Positions 8,104 through 16,478 of a stretch of DNA of 64,000 bases are shown one piece after another; within the stretch, counting starts at the first letter, position 1, and every line of letters starts with the position of its first letter. The position numbers and the translations under genes are program-made. This DNA comes from Gillisia xinjiangensis (GTDB lineage Bacteria > Bacteroidota > Bacteroidia > Flavobacteriales > Flavobacteriaceae). Location of the stretch: positions 1 to 64,000 of the forward strand of contig NZ_JBKAHK010000005.1 in NCBI RefSeq assembly GCF_046298265.1, given 5' to 3'. The notes beneath the pieces are model-generated. The model was given only the letters and a program-made list of their open reading frames with translations, was not told where the DNA came from and did not search any database.

Positions 8104-9297
8104 ATGGAGAAAGGAATTGCCATTACCGGAATGGGAATTATTTCCTCCATTGGCAACAATGTGGAAGAAAATTACAGCGCCCTTTGTGCCAAACAACACG
8201 GAATTTCTTTTCCTGAAATCCTTAAGACCCGACATACAAATTTACCGGTTGGTGAGATCAAAAACTCAAATGAAGTTCTTGTCAAAAAATTAAAATTACC
8301 TGAAAATCATACGTTTACCCGGGCTGCTCTTTTAGCCTGCATTGCAGGAAAAGAAGCAATTTCCCAGGCCGGAATTACTGAAACTGAACTAAATGAAACC
8401 GGATTTATATCCGGAAGTAGTGTTGGGGGAATGGACAAAACCGAGGAATATTTTCAGGAATTCGCCGAAAATGCTGAAATAAGAAGGTTTATTAAGGCGC
8501 AACATCCTGGCTTCACTACTGGCCGGATTTCCGATTATTTAAAAACTCAGGGATTTGTTACCACGATAAGCACTGCCTGTTCCTCCTCGGCAAATGCTAT
8601 CATGCTGGGGGCCCGTATGATCAAGGCCGGGAAATTAAAGCGGGTACTGGTAGGAGGAACAGATTGCTTAACAAAATTCACCCTGAACGGTTTTAACTCC
8701 CTGATGATCCTTTCTTCTGAAAATTGCAAACCTTTTGATGAATACCGAAATGGTTTAAATTTAGGGGAAGGAGCTGCCTATCTTGTTCTGGAAGCAGATG
8801 AATATTTGGCAGGGAAGCAGGTTCTGGGAAGGATTACAGGGTATGGAAATGCTAACGATGCCTTCCATCAAACCGCTTCTTCTGAAACCGGGGAAGGTGC
8901 TTTTCTGGCGATGCAAAAAGCACTAAAAAGTGCGGGGATTTCTTCAAATAAAATAGATTACATCAATGCTCACGGAACGGCCACAAATAATAATGACTTT
9001 TCAGAGAGCATGGCAATCCAACGGGTTTTTGGGGTAGTAATACCCGAACTTAGCTCTACCAAGGCTTTTACAGGACATACACTGGCTGCTGCAGGGGCGA
9101 TAGAAGCAGTTTATAGTTTGCTGAGCTTACAAAATAATCAGATATTTCCCAATCTCAATTTTTCTTCTAAAATGGAGAAAACAGGGATTCAACCTGTTTT
9201 AGAGCTAACATCCAAAAACCTGAAGTATGTGCTTTCCAATTCCTTTGGTTTTGGCGGGAATTGTACTTCCTTAATTTTTAGCAGGGATGAAAAATAA
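8104..9297 (+). CDS. FabF-like beta-ketoacyl-ACP synthase, catalytically complete
   Basis: A 397-residue KAS II-type enzyme and probably the main chain-elongating ketosynthase (ApeO role). The active site is intact: Cys159 in STACSSSAN, His290 in NAHGTAT and His325 in TGHTLAAAG. GFGFGGNC-type residues at the C-terminus (SFGFGGNCTSL) close the fold. It starts 3 bp after the ACP stop and overlaps by 11 bases the next gene, a ketosynthase homologue that has lost all three catalytic residues. The arrangement is that of a KS-chain length factor pair. Confidence 0.93.
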   Translation: MEKGIAITGMGIISSIGNNVEENYSALCAKQHGISFPEILKTRHTNLPVGEIKNSNEVLVKKLKLPENHTFTRAALLACIAGKEAISQAGITETELNETGFISGSSVGGMDKTEEYFQEFAENAEIRRFIKAQHPGFTTGRISDYLKTQGFVTTISTACSSSANAIMLGARMIKAGKLKRVLVGGTDCLTKFTLNGFNSLMILSSENCKPFDEYRNGLNLGEGAAYLVLEADEYLAGKQVLGRITGYGNANDAFHQTASSETGEGAFLAMQKALKSAGISSNKIDYINAHGTATNNNDFSESMAIQRVFGVVIPELSSTKAFTGHTLAAAGAIEAVYSLLSLQNNQIFPNLNFSSKMEKTGIQPVLELTSKNLKYVLSNSFGFGGNCTSLIFSRDEK

Positions 9298-10351
9298 GCT
9301 TTATATCAATGGGATCGCGAGTATTTCAGCCCAGGCGGGAAATGCTGTTTTTTCAGGTTCTATTGCAGAATATCATCAAAATATCATCCCCGCAATCACT
9401 CCCGATTATAAAGAATTTATTCCTGCATCTGCATTAAGGAGAATGTCAGGAGCGATAAAAATGGGACTCACGGCGACGAAAATTGCTTTGAAAGATGCAG
9501 AAATCTCAATGCCTGGCGCAATTATCACGGGCACAGGTCAGGGATGCCAGCAGGATACAGAAAAATTTCTGGAAACCCTGCTGGAACAGCATGAAGAATT
9601 CCTTTCACCAACTGCTTTTATTCAATCTACCCATAACACGGTGGGAGGGCAAATTGCGCTTAACTTGAAGTGTAAAGCCTATAACGTGACCTATACACAA
9701 AATTCCGGTTCGTTGGAATCTGCATTTATGGATGCTCAGCTACAGTTTTTGGAACAACCGGAACTGGATACTGTTTTGGTTGGGGGAGTGGATGAGGTTT
9801 CAAAAAAAATCACGCCATTTCTATATTTAGACGGGCAATTGAAGCAGGACGAAACCCGCAATCTTGATCTTTTTAAAACCGAATCTCCCGGGACCATCAC
9901 TTCAGAAGGAGCTCATTTCTTTTCGATTTCATCTACGAAAACTTTAGGAACTTATGCAGAATTGCTTAATGTACTTGTTTTCAATTCACATACTTCTGAA
10001 GATGTTTCAGAAAGAATACATAGTTTTCTGAAGGAAAATAGTTTAACAGAAGAAGCAATCGAACTGGTAATTTTTGGAAATAATGGGGATTCCGGGTATG
10101 ACCATTTTTATGCTGATTTGCAAGCTGGGATTTTCAGAAATAGAACCCAGTTAGGCTATAAACACCTGGTTGGAGATTATAATACCGTTTCCGGATATGC
10201 GGTTTGGCTGGCTTGCAACATCCTTAAAAATGGTGTAATTCCAGGGATATTAAAACTCAATTCGGTTCCGGTTAAGACTCCAAAGAATATTTTGATTTAT
10301 AATCAATACCTTGGTGAAAATCACAGTATTATTTTACTAAGCTCCCGGTGA
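9287..10351 (+). CDS. Chain length factor-like ketosynthase homologue
   Basis: 354 residues with the ketosynthase fold but no catalytic triad. At the Cys position the text is VTYTQNSG, with Gln138 aligned to the nucleophile, the same Cys-to-Gln change as in type II polyketide chain length factors. The first His aligns to Asn in IFGNNGD and the second to Asp in VGDYNTVSG. It overlaps the FabF-like gene by 11 bases, so a KS-CLF heterodimer that sets polyene length is the natural reading (the ApeC role). The alignment was done by eye. Confidence 0.85.
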   Translation: MKNKLYINGIASISAQAGNAVFSGSIAEYHQNIIPAITPDYKEFIPASALRRMSGAIKMGLTATKIALKDAEISMPGAIITGTGQGCQQDTEKFLETLLEQHEEFLSPTAFIQSTHNTVGGQIALNLKCKAYNVTYTQNSGSLESAFMDAQLQFLEQPELDTVLVGGVDEVSKKITPFLYLDGQLKQDETRNLDLFKTESPGTITSEGAHFFSISSTKTLGTYAELLNVLVFNSHTSEDVSERIHSFLKENSLTEEAIELVIFGNNGDSGYDHFYADLQAGIFRNRTQLGYKHLVGDYNTVSGYAVWLACNILKNGVIPGILKLNSVPVKTPKNILIYNQYLGENHSIILLSSR

Positions 10352-11118
10352 ATTACAAATTGATCAATAACATTGTTGTTTTTCTCTTCTTCTTGGGAGT
10401 GCTGCTTGTTTCTTTCAATATTGCTTTTTTTTGGCTGCTTCTGGGATTTGCTGCCGGATATTTGTTGTTTTTGCTAATTGTGTCCACGAATGTTCAATTC
10501 AACTTTTTTGTAAAAGCATTTAACAATAACAGGTTTGTTTCAGATAAAAAAATAGCGATCACTTTTGATGATGGTCCTGTTGAAAACACCTTGAGAATTC
10601 TGGAGATTTTGGAAAAATATCAGGTAAAGGCAAGTTTTTTCTGTATTGGTAAGAATATTGAAGAAAATCCTGATATATTTAAAAAAATTCTGGAAAATGG
10701 TCATTTTGTTGGGAATCATACCTATTCGCATACCCGAAAAATGGGATTTTTGTCCTCCTCCAAAATTTTAGAGGAAATTCGGAGATGTGATGAGATTGCC
10801 GAAAAAACAGGTTGGGTGAAACTCAGGACTTTCCGTCCGCCATTCGGTATAATTAATCCGAAAACAAAAAGAGCACTTGAAATTTCGGGTCATAAGGTGA
10901 TTGGATGGAATGTGCGGTCGTATGATGCAATATTGAGTTCGAAGACATATATTTTAAAAAGAATATTAAAAAAGGTCCGTTTGGGGGATGTAATCCTGCT
11001 GCACGATAACAATTCTGCATCGGTAGAAATACTGGAACAGTTGTTGGTATTCCTGCAGGATAACAATTATTCCCCGGTTCGGGTAGATGATTTATTTCAA
11101 ATAGATGCGTATTATTAA
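10348..11118 (+). CDS. NodB-type polysaccharide deacetylase-like membrane protein
   Basis: 256 residues. The start is GTG at 10348, overlapping the previous stop (GTGA), which indicates translational coupling. Two hydrophobic segments near the N-terminus (about 8-48) anchor it. The NodB metal site is complete: ITFDDGP (first motif), HTYSH (second), RPPFG (third) and ILLHDN near the C-terminus. Such enzymes deacylate N-acetylated sugars or related amides. Within a polyene cluster its substrate is unknown; preparing an amino-group acceptor for the polyene acyl chain is a possible role, as inference only. Confidence 0.85.
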   Translation: MNYKLINNIVVFLFFLGVLLVSFNIAFFWLLLGFAAGYLLFLLIVSTNVQFNFFVKAFNNNRFVSDKKIAITFDDGPVENTLRILEILEKYQVKASFFCIGKNIEENPDIFKKILENGHFVGNHTYSHTRKMGFLSSSKILEEIRRCDEIAEKTGWVKLRTFRPPFGIINPKTKRALEISGHKVIGWNVRSYDAILSSKTYILKRILKKVRLGDVILLHDNNSASVEILEQLLVFLQDNNYSPVRVDDLFQIDAYY

Positions 11119-11728
11119 GATCCTTATTTTTTTATTTTCTGTTTCTGTATTTGCACAGCAAACTCCTATTTCAGTTTCAGCAGTTAAAGATTTCAGGGAA
11201 CATGTGGAGCGACAGGCAGATGAGATTGAAACCATGTCCGGTGATTTCCTTCAGGTGAAATATATACAGATGATGCAGGCTGAAGCGGTAAGTTCCGGAA
11301 AGTTGTATTTTAAATCTCCAGATATCCTTAAGTGGGAGTATTATAAACCCTATAATTTTAAGATTCTTTTCAAAGATGCACAGCTTCATATTGACGATGA
11401 AGGTGAAAAAAGTGTTACCGATTTGGGATCCAATAAACTTTTTGAAAAACTGTTCAGCCTTATTTCCGGAAGTATGAATGGGAAATTACTGGCCGATACA
11501 AAAAACTTCGATTTCACGTACGTTCGGGTAAATAATGATAAAATGGTTGTGCTTATTCCACGGGATCCTTCCCTGCGGCAAATGTTTGCTCAAATAGTTT
11601 TAATCTTCAATAGCAAGAACCTGGTGAATTCCGTGAAACTGGTAGAAGATTCCGGGGATTTCACAGAGATTTATTTTAAAAACGTTCAAATCAATCAGCC
11701 TATAGATCCTGCAATCTTTAAGGATTGA
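11105..11728 (+). CDS. LolA-like outer-membrane lipoprotein carrier
   Basis: 207 residues with a signal peptide (cleavage after about FAQ, residue 18). The mature part resembles LolA: SGDFLQVKYIQMM, SSGKLYFKSPDILKWEYYKPYNFKILF and the DFTEIYFKNVQINQPIDPAIF end. In aryl polyene clusters a LolA-like protein is thought to carry the pigment or its lipid across the periplasm. It overlaps the deacetylase gene by 14 bases. Confidence 0.86.
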   Translation: MRIIKILIFLFSVSVFAQQTPISVSAVKDFREHVERQADEIETMSGDFLQVKYIQMMQAEAVSSGKLYFKSPDILKWEYYKPYNFKILFKDAQLHIDDEGEKSVTDLGSNKLFEKLFSLISGSMNGKLLADTKNFDFTYVRVNNDKMVVLIPRDPSLRQMFAQIVLIFNSKNLVNSVKLVEDSGDFTEIYFKNVQINQPIDPAIFKD

Positions 11729-11820
11729 TTCTTTTGGAGTCACAATTATATAAAAATACCTTTCCATTTACCTCCAAAGGTTAATTTTCTGTCTATTTTA
11801 GTAGCTAATTAATAATTCAA

Positions 11821-12195
11821 ATGGAAATGCTTCTAAAGGAATTCTATTCGGTAGTACATTCAGAAAAAATAGAAAATGAGTTTGTTACAGAGATCCGAAT
11901 CAATAAGGATCATGCTATTTACGACGGCCATTTTCCGGGACTTCCGGTTACTCCCGGCGTAATCCTGATGCAACTTTTCAAGGAGGAAGCAGAAAGACAA
12001 ACCAATAGAAAACTTCAGCTTAAGAAGGCAAGTAATGTTAAATTTATGGCGGTCGTGGATCCAAACACCGATGATCATTTTTTTCTTTATTCTGAAATAT
12101 TTCAGGAACAGGATGTTGTAAAACTTAAAGGAATCGCTAAGCACAAGGGGAATATTTCATTAAAAATAAGTTCGGAATATAAGATTGTCATTTGA
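11821..12195 (+). CDS. FabZ/FabA-like dehydratase subunit with His but no catalytic acid
   Basis: A 124-residue hotdog protein. GHFPGLPVTPGV (36-47) carries His37, the catalytic His of the FabZ family. Counting 14 residues on, the position of the FabZ Glu, gives Gln51 (VILMQLF), so the acid is missing. The dehydratase-like protein at 5219-5668 shows the converse: Glu present, His loop deleted. In FabZ the His and Glu of one active site come from different subunits, so the two gene products together could make one complete site. Confidence 0.87.
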   Translation: MEMLLKEFYSVVHSEKIENEFVTEIRINKDHAIYDGHFPGLPVTPGVILMQLFKEEAERQTNRKLQLKKASNVKFMAVVDPNTDDHFFLYSEIFQEQDVVKLKGIAKHKGNISLKISSEYKIVI

Positions 12196-12243
12196 TTTTT
12201 TAATTGAAAGAAAAGCCTGCTGCCCCAAGCCGAATATAAATAA

Positions 12244-12251
12244 TATCTTTG
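12244..12251 (+). promoter_or_regulatory. Candidate -7 box before the GT2-DUF2062 gene
   Basis: TATCTTTG fits TAnnTTTG and lies 20 bp before the likely TTG start of the glycosyltransferase gene. No TTG at a 17-23 bp distance was seen upstream, so this is a weak call. It may mark an internal promoter for the second half of the cluster (GT2, MMPL, C45, ligase). Confidence 0.3.
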
Positions 12252-12271
12252 CATTAAAATCCAGCTGAATT

Positions 12272-13477
12272 TTGAGCAAATCACCCATATTTCAATCCCG
12301 CTTCGATTCCTTAAAGTGTTGTATCCTAATGCCCACTTACAATAATGAAGGAACACTGCCTATCGTTATTCAGGATCTTTTTCTTTACACAAATAACCTG
12401 GTTATCATCAATGATGGTTCTACAGATGGCACTTCTGCTATTTTAGAGCAATTTCCTCAAGTGGAACTTATTCATTTTGAAAAAAACCAGGGAAAAGGGG
12501 AAGCTTTAAAGCAGGGATTCAAACTGGCAGAAAAACTGGGTTATGAGTATGCGATCACGATAGATTCAGACGGGCAGCATTATCCGGATGACCTTGATAT
12601 ATTTTTAAGCGAACTGGAATCAAAAAAAGCAGTGGATCCTGAGCTCTTACTGGTGGGAGACCGGAATATGAATCAGGATGGAATTCCGGGGAAAAGTTCC
12701 ACCGGAAATAAATTTTCCAATTTTTGGTTTTTGGTTGTTACCGGAACCGAATTACACGATACCCAAAGCGGATACAGGCTTTACCCTCTGAAAGCGGTAA
12801 ATGGAATTAAATTGTTCACCAAAAAATTCGAGCTGGAGATAGAGGTTATAGTTAAAGCAGCCTGGCGAAATGTGGAGGTCAGAAATATTCCTATAAAGGT
12901 TTTTTACGATAAGGAGAACCGGGTTTCCCATTTCCGGCCGTTCAAAGATATTGTGCGTATCGTGTTATTATATATTTGGTTTGTAATGGCCAGTTTCTTT
13001 TATATACATCCACGCAACAAATACAGGGATTTAAGGGAAAAAGGATTCAAACGGTTTTGGAATGAAGATATTCTTAAAAGTCAGGAGCCGGCCCATAAAA
13101 AAGCAGCTGCGGTGGCTTTAGGTATTTTTGTAGGGATTTTACCTCTTTGGGGATTGCATACGCTGCTGGTATTTTTGCTGGCTGCGGTTTTTAAATTGAA
13201 TAAAGTGATCGCCTTTTTGTTTTCAAATATCAGTATTCCTCCGCTTATCCCGGTGATAATTTATGCCAGTTATCAACTTGGTTCTCTAATCACAGGAAAT
13301 GGAATTAGCTGGGAAGTGAATTTAACCGATTTCGATTCTTCTACAGAAGTTTTTCAGGGTCTCTGGAAGTATCTTTTAGGAAGTATTGCCCTTGCAGGAA
13401 TCCTTGCATCTTCACTGTGGGTTGTCTTTTATTTCTTATTTTCGGTTTTTAACCCAAAGCAGGTTGTGAAATCATAG
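12272..13477 (+). CDS. Family 2 glycosyltransferase fused to DUF2062
   Basis: 401 residues. Residues 15-230 form a GT2 domain like dolichol-phosphate mannosyltransferase: ILMPTYNNEG, INDGSTDGT, ITIDSDGQHYPDD and HDTQSGYRLYP. From about 265 a DUF2062 membrane domain follows (KKAAAVALGIFVGILPLWGLHTL). The start is TTG at 12272: an in-frame stop lies two codons upstream, and the next ATG would remove the first beta strand of the GT2 fold. It probably glycosylates a lipid or the polyene head group at the inner membrane. The MMPL gene begins immediately after its stop. Confidence 0.85.
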   Translation: MSKSPIFQSRFDSLKCCILMPTYNNEGTLPIVIQDLFLYTNNLVIINDGSTDGTSAILEQFPQVELIHFEKNQGKGEALKQGFKLAEKLGYEYAITIDSDGQHYPDDLDIFLSELESKKAVDPELLLVGDRNMNQDGIPGKSSTGNKFSNFWFLVVTGTELHDTQSGYRLYPLKAVNGIKLFTKKFELEIEVIVKAAWRNVEVRNIPIKVFYDKENRVSHFRPFKDIVRIVLLYIWFVMASFFYIHPRNKYRDLREKGFKRFWNEDILKSQEPAHKKAAAVALGIFVGILPLWGLHTLLVFLLAAVFKLNKVIAFLFSNISIPPLIPVIIYASYQLGSLITGNGISWEVNLTDFDSSTEVFQGLWKYLLGSIALAGILASSLWVVFYFLFSVFNPKQVVKS

Positions 13478-16462
13478 ATGTTAAGAATATATACCTTTTT
13501 ACGTCAGAATAAAGCTATCGGGTTTGTACTTGGTTTTTCATTCCTGGCGATCGTTCTTTTTCTTGCATCCAGAATAACGCTGGAGGAAGATGTTTCCAGC
13601 CTGATCCCATCCGGGGAACAACAAAATATTCTAAAAAAAGTTCTGGATCAAACCAGGTTTTCCGATAAGATCATCGTTTCTGTTTCTTCAACTTCAGGGG
13701 AAGCGAATCCTGAAGCCCTCACTCAATATGCACAGCAATTTATAGATTCGGTTAACATTCAGCTTCCGGAATATGTTAAAAATATTCAGGGAAAAGTTCC
13801 GGAGGAAGGAGTCCGGGAGATCTATGACTTTATTTATAACAATTTACCGCTTTTCCTGAATGAAGCCGATTATCAGGATATTGAATCCCGGCTTGGCCAG
13901 GAACTTATTCAGGAACGATTAAAGAACAACTACAAAAACCTGATTTCCCCCACCGGGCTGGTTACCAAAGAATACCTTTTTAAGGATCCGCTCTCAATTA
14001 CTTCCCTGGGTTTAGAAAAGCTGAAGGAATTGCAGGTAGGAGATGATTTTGAGATTTATAATAATTTCCTTATCACTAAAGATCAACACCATGTATTGCT
14101 TTTTTTAACGCCTTCCCTACCATCTTCGGAAACCGATAAGAACAGCTTTTTTTTAGGGAAGTTGAAAACAATTCAGAAAGGATTAAATCAAAAATTTGAA
14201 GGGGTTGAAGGAGACTTTTTTGGTGGTGTTCTATATTCAGTGGCCAATGCCGGTCAAATTAAAAAAGATATTAAGATCACGATAGGAATTGCTGTGGGAA
14301 TTCTGTTATTACTGCTGATTTATTATTACCGCAGGATCTATGTTCCTCTGCTTCTATTTATTCCGGGATTGTTAGGGGGGATTACCGCCATTGCGATTTT
14401 ATATCTTTTAAAAGGAAATATTTCGGCTATTTCTATCGGGATTGGCGCTATTTTACTGGGAATAAGCATAGATTATTCCCTGCATATTTTAACTCACTAC
14501 AAGAAAAACCGCAATATTCAAAAGCTGTATAAGGAGGTAACCATTCCGGTTTTTATGAGCAGCAGTACCACCGCCGTCGCTTTTTTATGTTTGCTTTTTG
14601 TAAGAAGTGAAGCTTTGAACGATCTGGGTATTTTTGCTGCCATAAGTGTAGCGGTGGCTTCGGTTTTTGCACTTATTCTAATCCCGCTGTTCTACCAGGT
14701 TCCGGAAGGGGTTTCTGAGGATAGAAATACTTTTCTGGATTCTATCGCCGGAATAGATTTTCATAAAAAACACATCCTTATAATAGCGATGCTCCTTTTA
14801 TTTATTGGCGGCTTGTTCTTTTTCACGAAAGTTGAATTCAATAAAGATCTATCTGCCATCAATTTTGAACCGAAAGAAATTAAGCAGAAAGAGAACCGAA
14901 TTCAGGATATTGCAGGAAGGGCATCAAAATCTGTACATATCATAACCTACGGAAATAGCATCGATGAGTCTTTAGAAAGCAATAATGATCTATACAAGGA
15001 ATTAAAGGAGCTAAAGAATCAGGAAAAAATCAGCAGTTTCAGCAGTCTTGGAGGAGTGGTACTGTCTACCAGTACACAGGTGGAAAAAATAGCACGATGG
15101 AAAGATTTCTGGACACCGGAGAAAAGAAACAGCGTAAAAAGTGATCTCATTGACGAATCAGAAACTTTTGGATTTAGAGCTGAAAGCTTTGAGAGTTTTT
15201 ACAATTTGCTCTCAAAAGATTTCAATCCAATTCTTTTAAATGATTACAGGGAAACCACAAACCTTTATTTAGACGATTTTATTTCTTCCAGGGAAGATTT
15301 CGCCACGGTAACAACTTCAGTAGATGTTGAAAAAGATGATCTTGAGCTGCTTGTCGAAAAATTTAAGGGGAAAGAAAACCTGATGGTTATAGATCGGCAG
15401 CAAATAAATGAGAGTTTTTTAGGAAACCTTCGGGAGGATTTCAATTCCCTTATTGCCTATTCGCTTATCGCGGTTTTTATTATTTTATTATTTTCATACC
15501 GATCTTTTGAACTGAGTATTTTTACCCTGTTGCCTATTGTTATCACCTGGATTATCGCCCTGGGGATTATGGCGGTTTTAAATATACAGTTCAATATTTT
15601 GAATATCATCATTTCTACCTTCATCTTTGGTTTAGGCCTGGATTACAGCATTTTTATCACCAACGGATTTTTGAGGGAATATGAAACCGGGATAAGGGTT
15701 TTAAAGACCTATCGTACTTCCATTTTGCTTTCTGTAATCACTACGTTACTGGGTATTGGGGCTTTATTTTTTGCCGAACATCCTGCGCTTAGATCTATTT
15801 CCATGGTTTCAATTATAGGGGTTGTTTCAGCGGTTTTAGTGGCATTTATTTTACAGGGATATTTATTTGCTTTGCTTTTTCTGAATAGGATTAAAAAGGG
15901 AAAACCAGCGCTGAGCATCAACCAGATTTTTAGCAATTCAGGCAACCGGTATAAAGGTGATAAATTGTATTTTAAAAGCGCGGTTTATGATAATTACCGT
16001 TTCAAGTCGGTTTTTAAGGAAGTCAGGCGACAGTTTCAGAAAGAAAAAGAGCGTTATTTAAAACTTTCAGCATTTATGGAGGAAAGTGATAAGGTGATCC
16101 ATTTTTATTCGGGACTGGGAATACTTCCTGTCTATTTGAATTACAAAAAACCAGGAATTGAGATCGTAGGAATAGAGCCAGATCCGGAGAAATTAGTGAT
16201 CGCCAAAAATTGTTTTGCTGCAAAGACAGAACGGCTAGATTTTTCAGATTCAATTCCTTCAGAAATAAAGGATTTTAAAGTTTTTATTCTTTCAAAAGCA
16301 CCACTTTATCATATGAATGGGGAAATTAGAGATCTGATTTCAAAACAGGCCAAAACCGTGATCATTTTAGATCCCGAATATGTTTACAGGTGGATACTCG
16401 ATCTTGATTTTGAAATAAGTTACAGGCAAAATGACATTGTAGTTTTGCGAAAAATGGAGTAA
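13478..16462 (+). CDS. MMPL/RND-family exporter with methyltransferase-like C-terminal tail
   Basis: 994 residues. Two RND halves: a first membrane helix (about 13-32), a periplasmic loop to about 260, a five-helix bundle (about 265-405) including GIGAILLGISIDYSLHI, then a helix near 430, a second loop to about 645 and a second bundle with FIFGLGLDYSIFITNG. The last 150 or so residues are cytosolic and resemble a class I SAM methyltransferase core (VIHFYSGLGILP, then VGIEPDPEKLVIAKN). The glycine motif is weak, so methylation is not certain. The exporter probably moves the polyene lipid across the inner membrane (ApeM-like role). Confidence 0.87.
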   Translation: MLRIYTFLRQNKAIGFVLGFSFLAIVLFLASRITLEEDVSSLIPSGEQQNILKKVLDQTRFSDKIIVSVSSTSGEANPEALTQYAQQFIDSVNIQLPEYVKNIQGKVPEEGVREIYDFIYNNLPLFLNEADYQDIESRLGQELIQERLKNNYKNLISPTGLVTKEYLFKDPLSITSLGLEKLKELQVGDDFEIYNNFLITKDQHHVLLFLTPSLPSSETDKNSFFLGKLKTIQKGLNQKFEGVEGDFFGGVLYSVANAGQIKKDIKITIGIAVGILLLLLIYYYRRIYVPLLLFIPGLLGGITAIAILYLLKGNISAISIGIGAILLGISIDYSLHILTHYKKNRNIQKLYKEVTIPVFMSSSTTAVAFLCLLFVRSEALNDLGIFAAISVAVASVFALILIPLFYQVPEGVSEDRNTFLDSIAGIDFHKKHILIIAMLLLFIGGLFFFTKVEFNKDLSAINFEPKEIKQKENRIQDIAGRASKSVHIITYGNSIDESLESNNDLYKELKELKNQEKISSFSSLGGVVLSTSTQVEKIARWKDFWTPEKRNSVKSDLIDESETFGFRAESFESFYNLLSKDFNPILLNDYRETTNLYLDDFISSREDFATVTTSVDVEKDDLELLVEKFKGKENLMVIDRQQINESFLGNLREDFNSLIAYSLIAVFIILLFSYRSFELSIFTLLPIVITWIIALGIMAVLNIQFNILNIIISTFIFGLGLDYSIFITNGFLREYETGIRVLKTYRTSILLSVITTLLGIGALFFAEHPALRSISMVSIIGVVSAVLVAFILQGYLFALLFLNRIKKGKPALSINQIFSNSGNRYKGDKLYFKSAVYDNYRFKSVFKEVRRQFQKEKERYLKLSAFMEESDKVIHFYSGLGILPVYLNYKKPGIEIVGIEPDPEKLVIAKNCFAAKTERLDFSDSIPSEIKDFKVFILSKAPLYHMNGEIRDLISKQAKTVIILDPEYVYRWILDLDFEISYRQNDIVVLRKME

Positions 16463-16478
16463 TCACAAGGAATGATAA

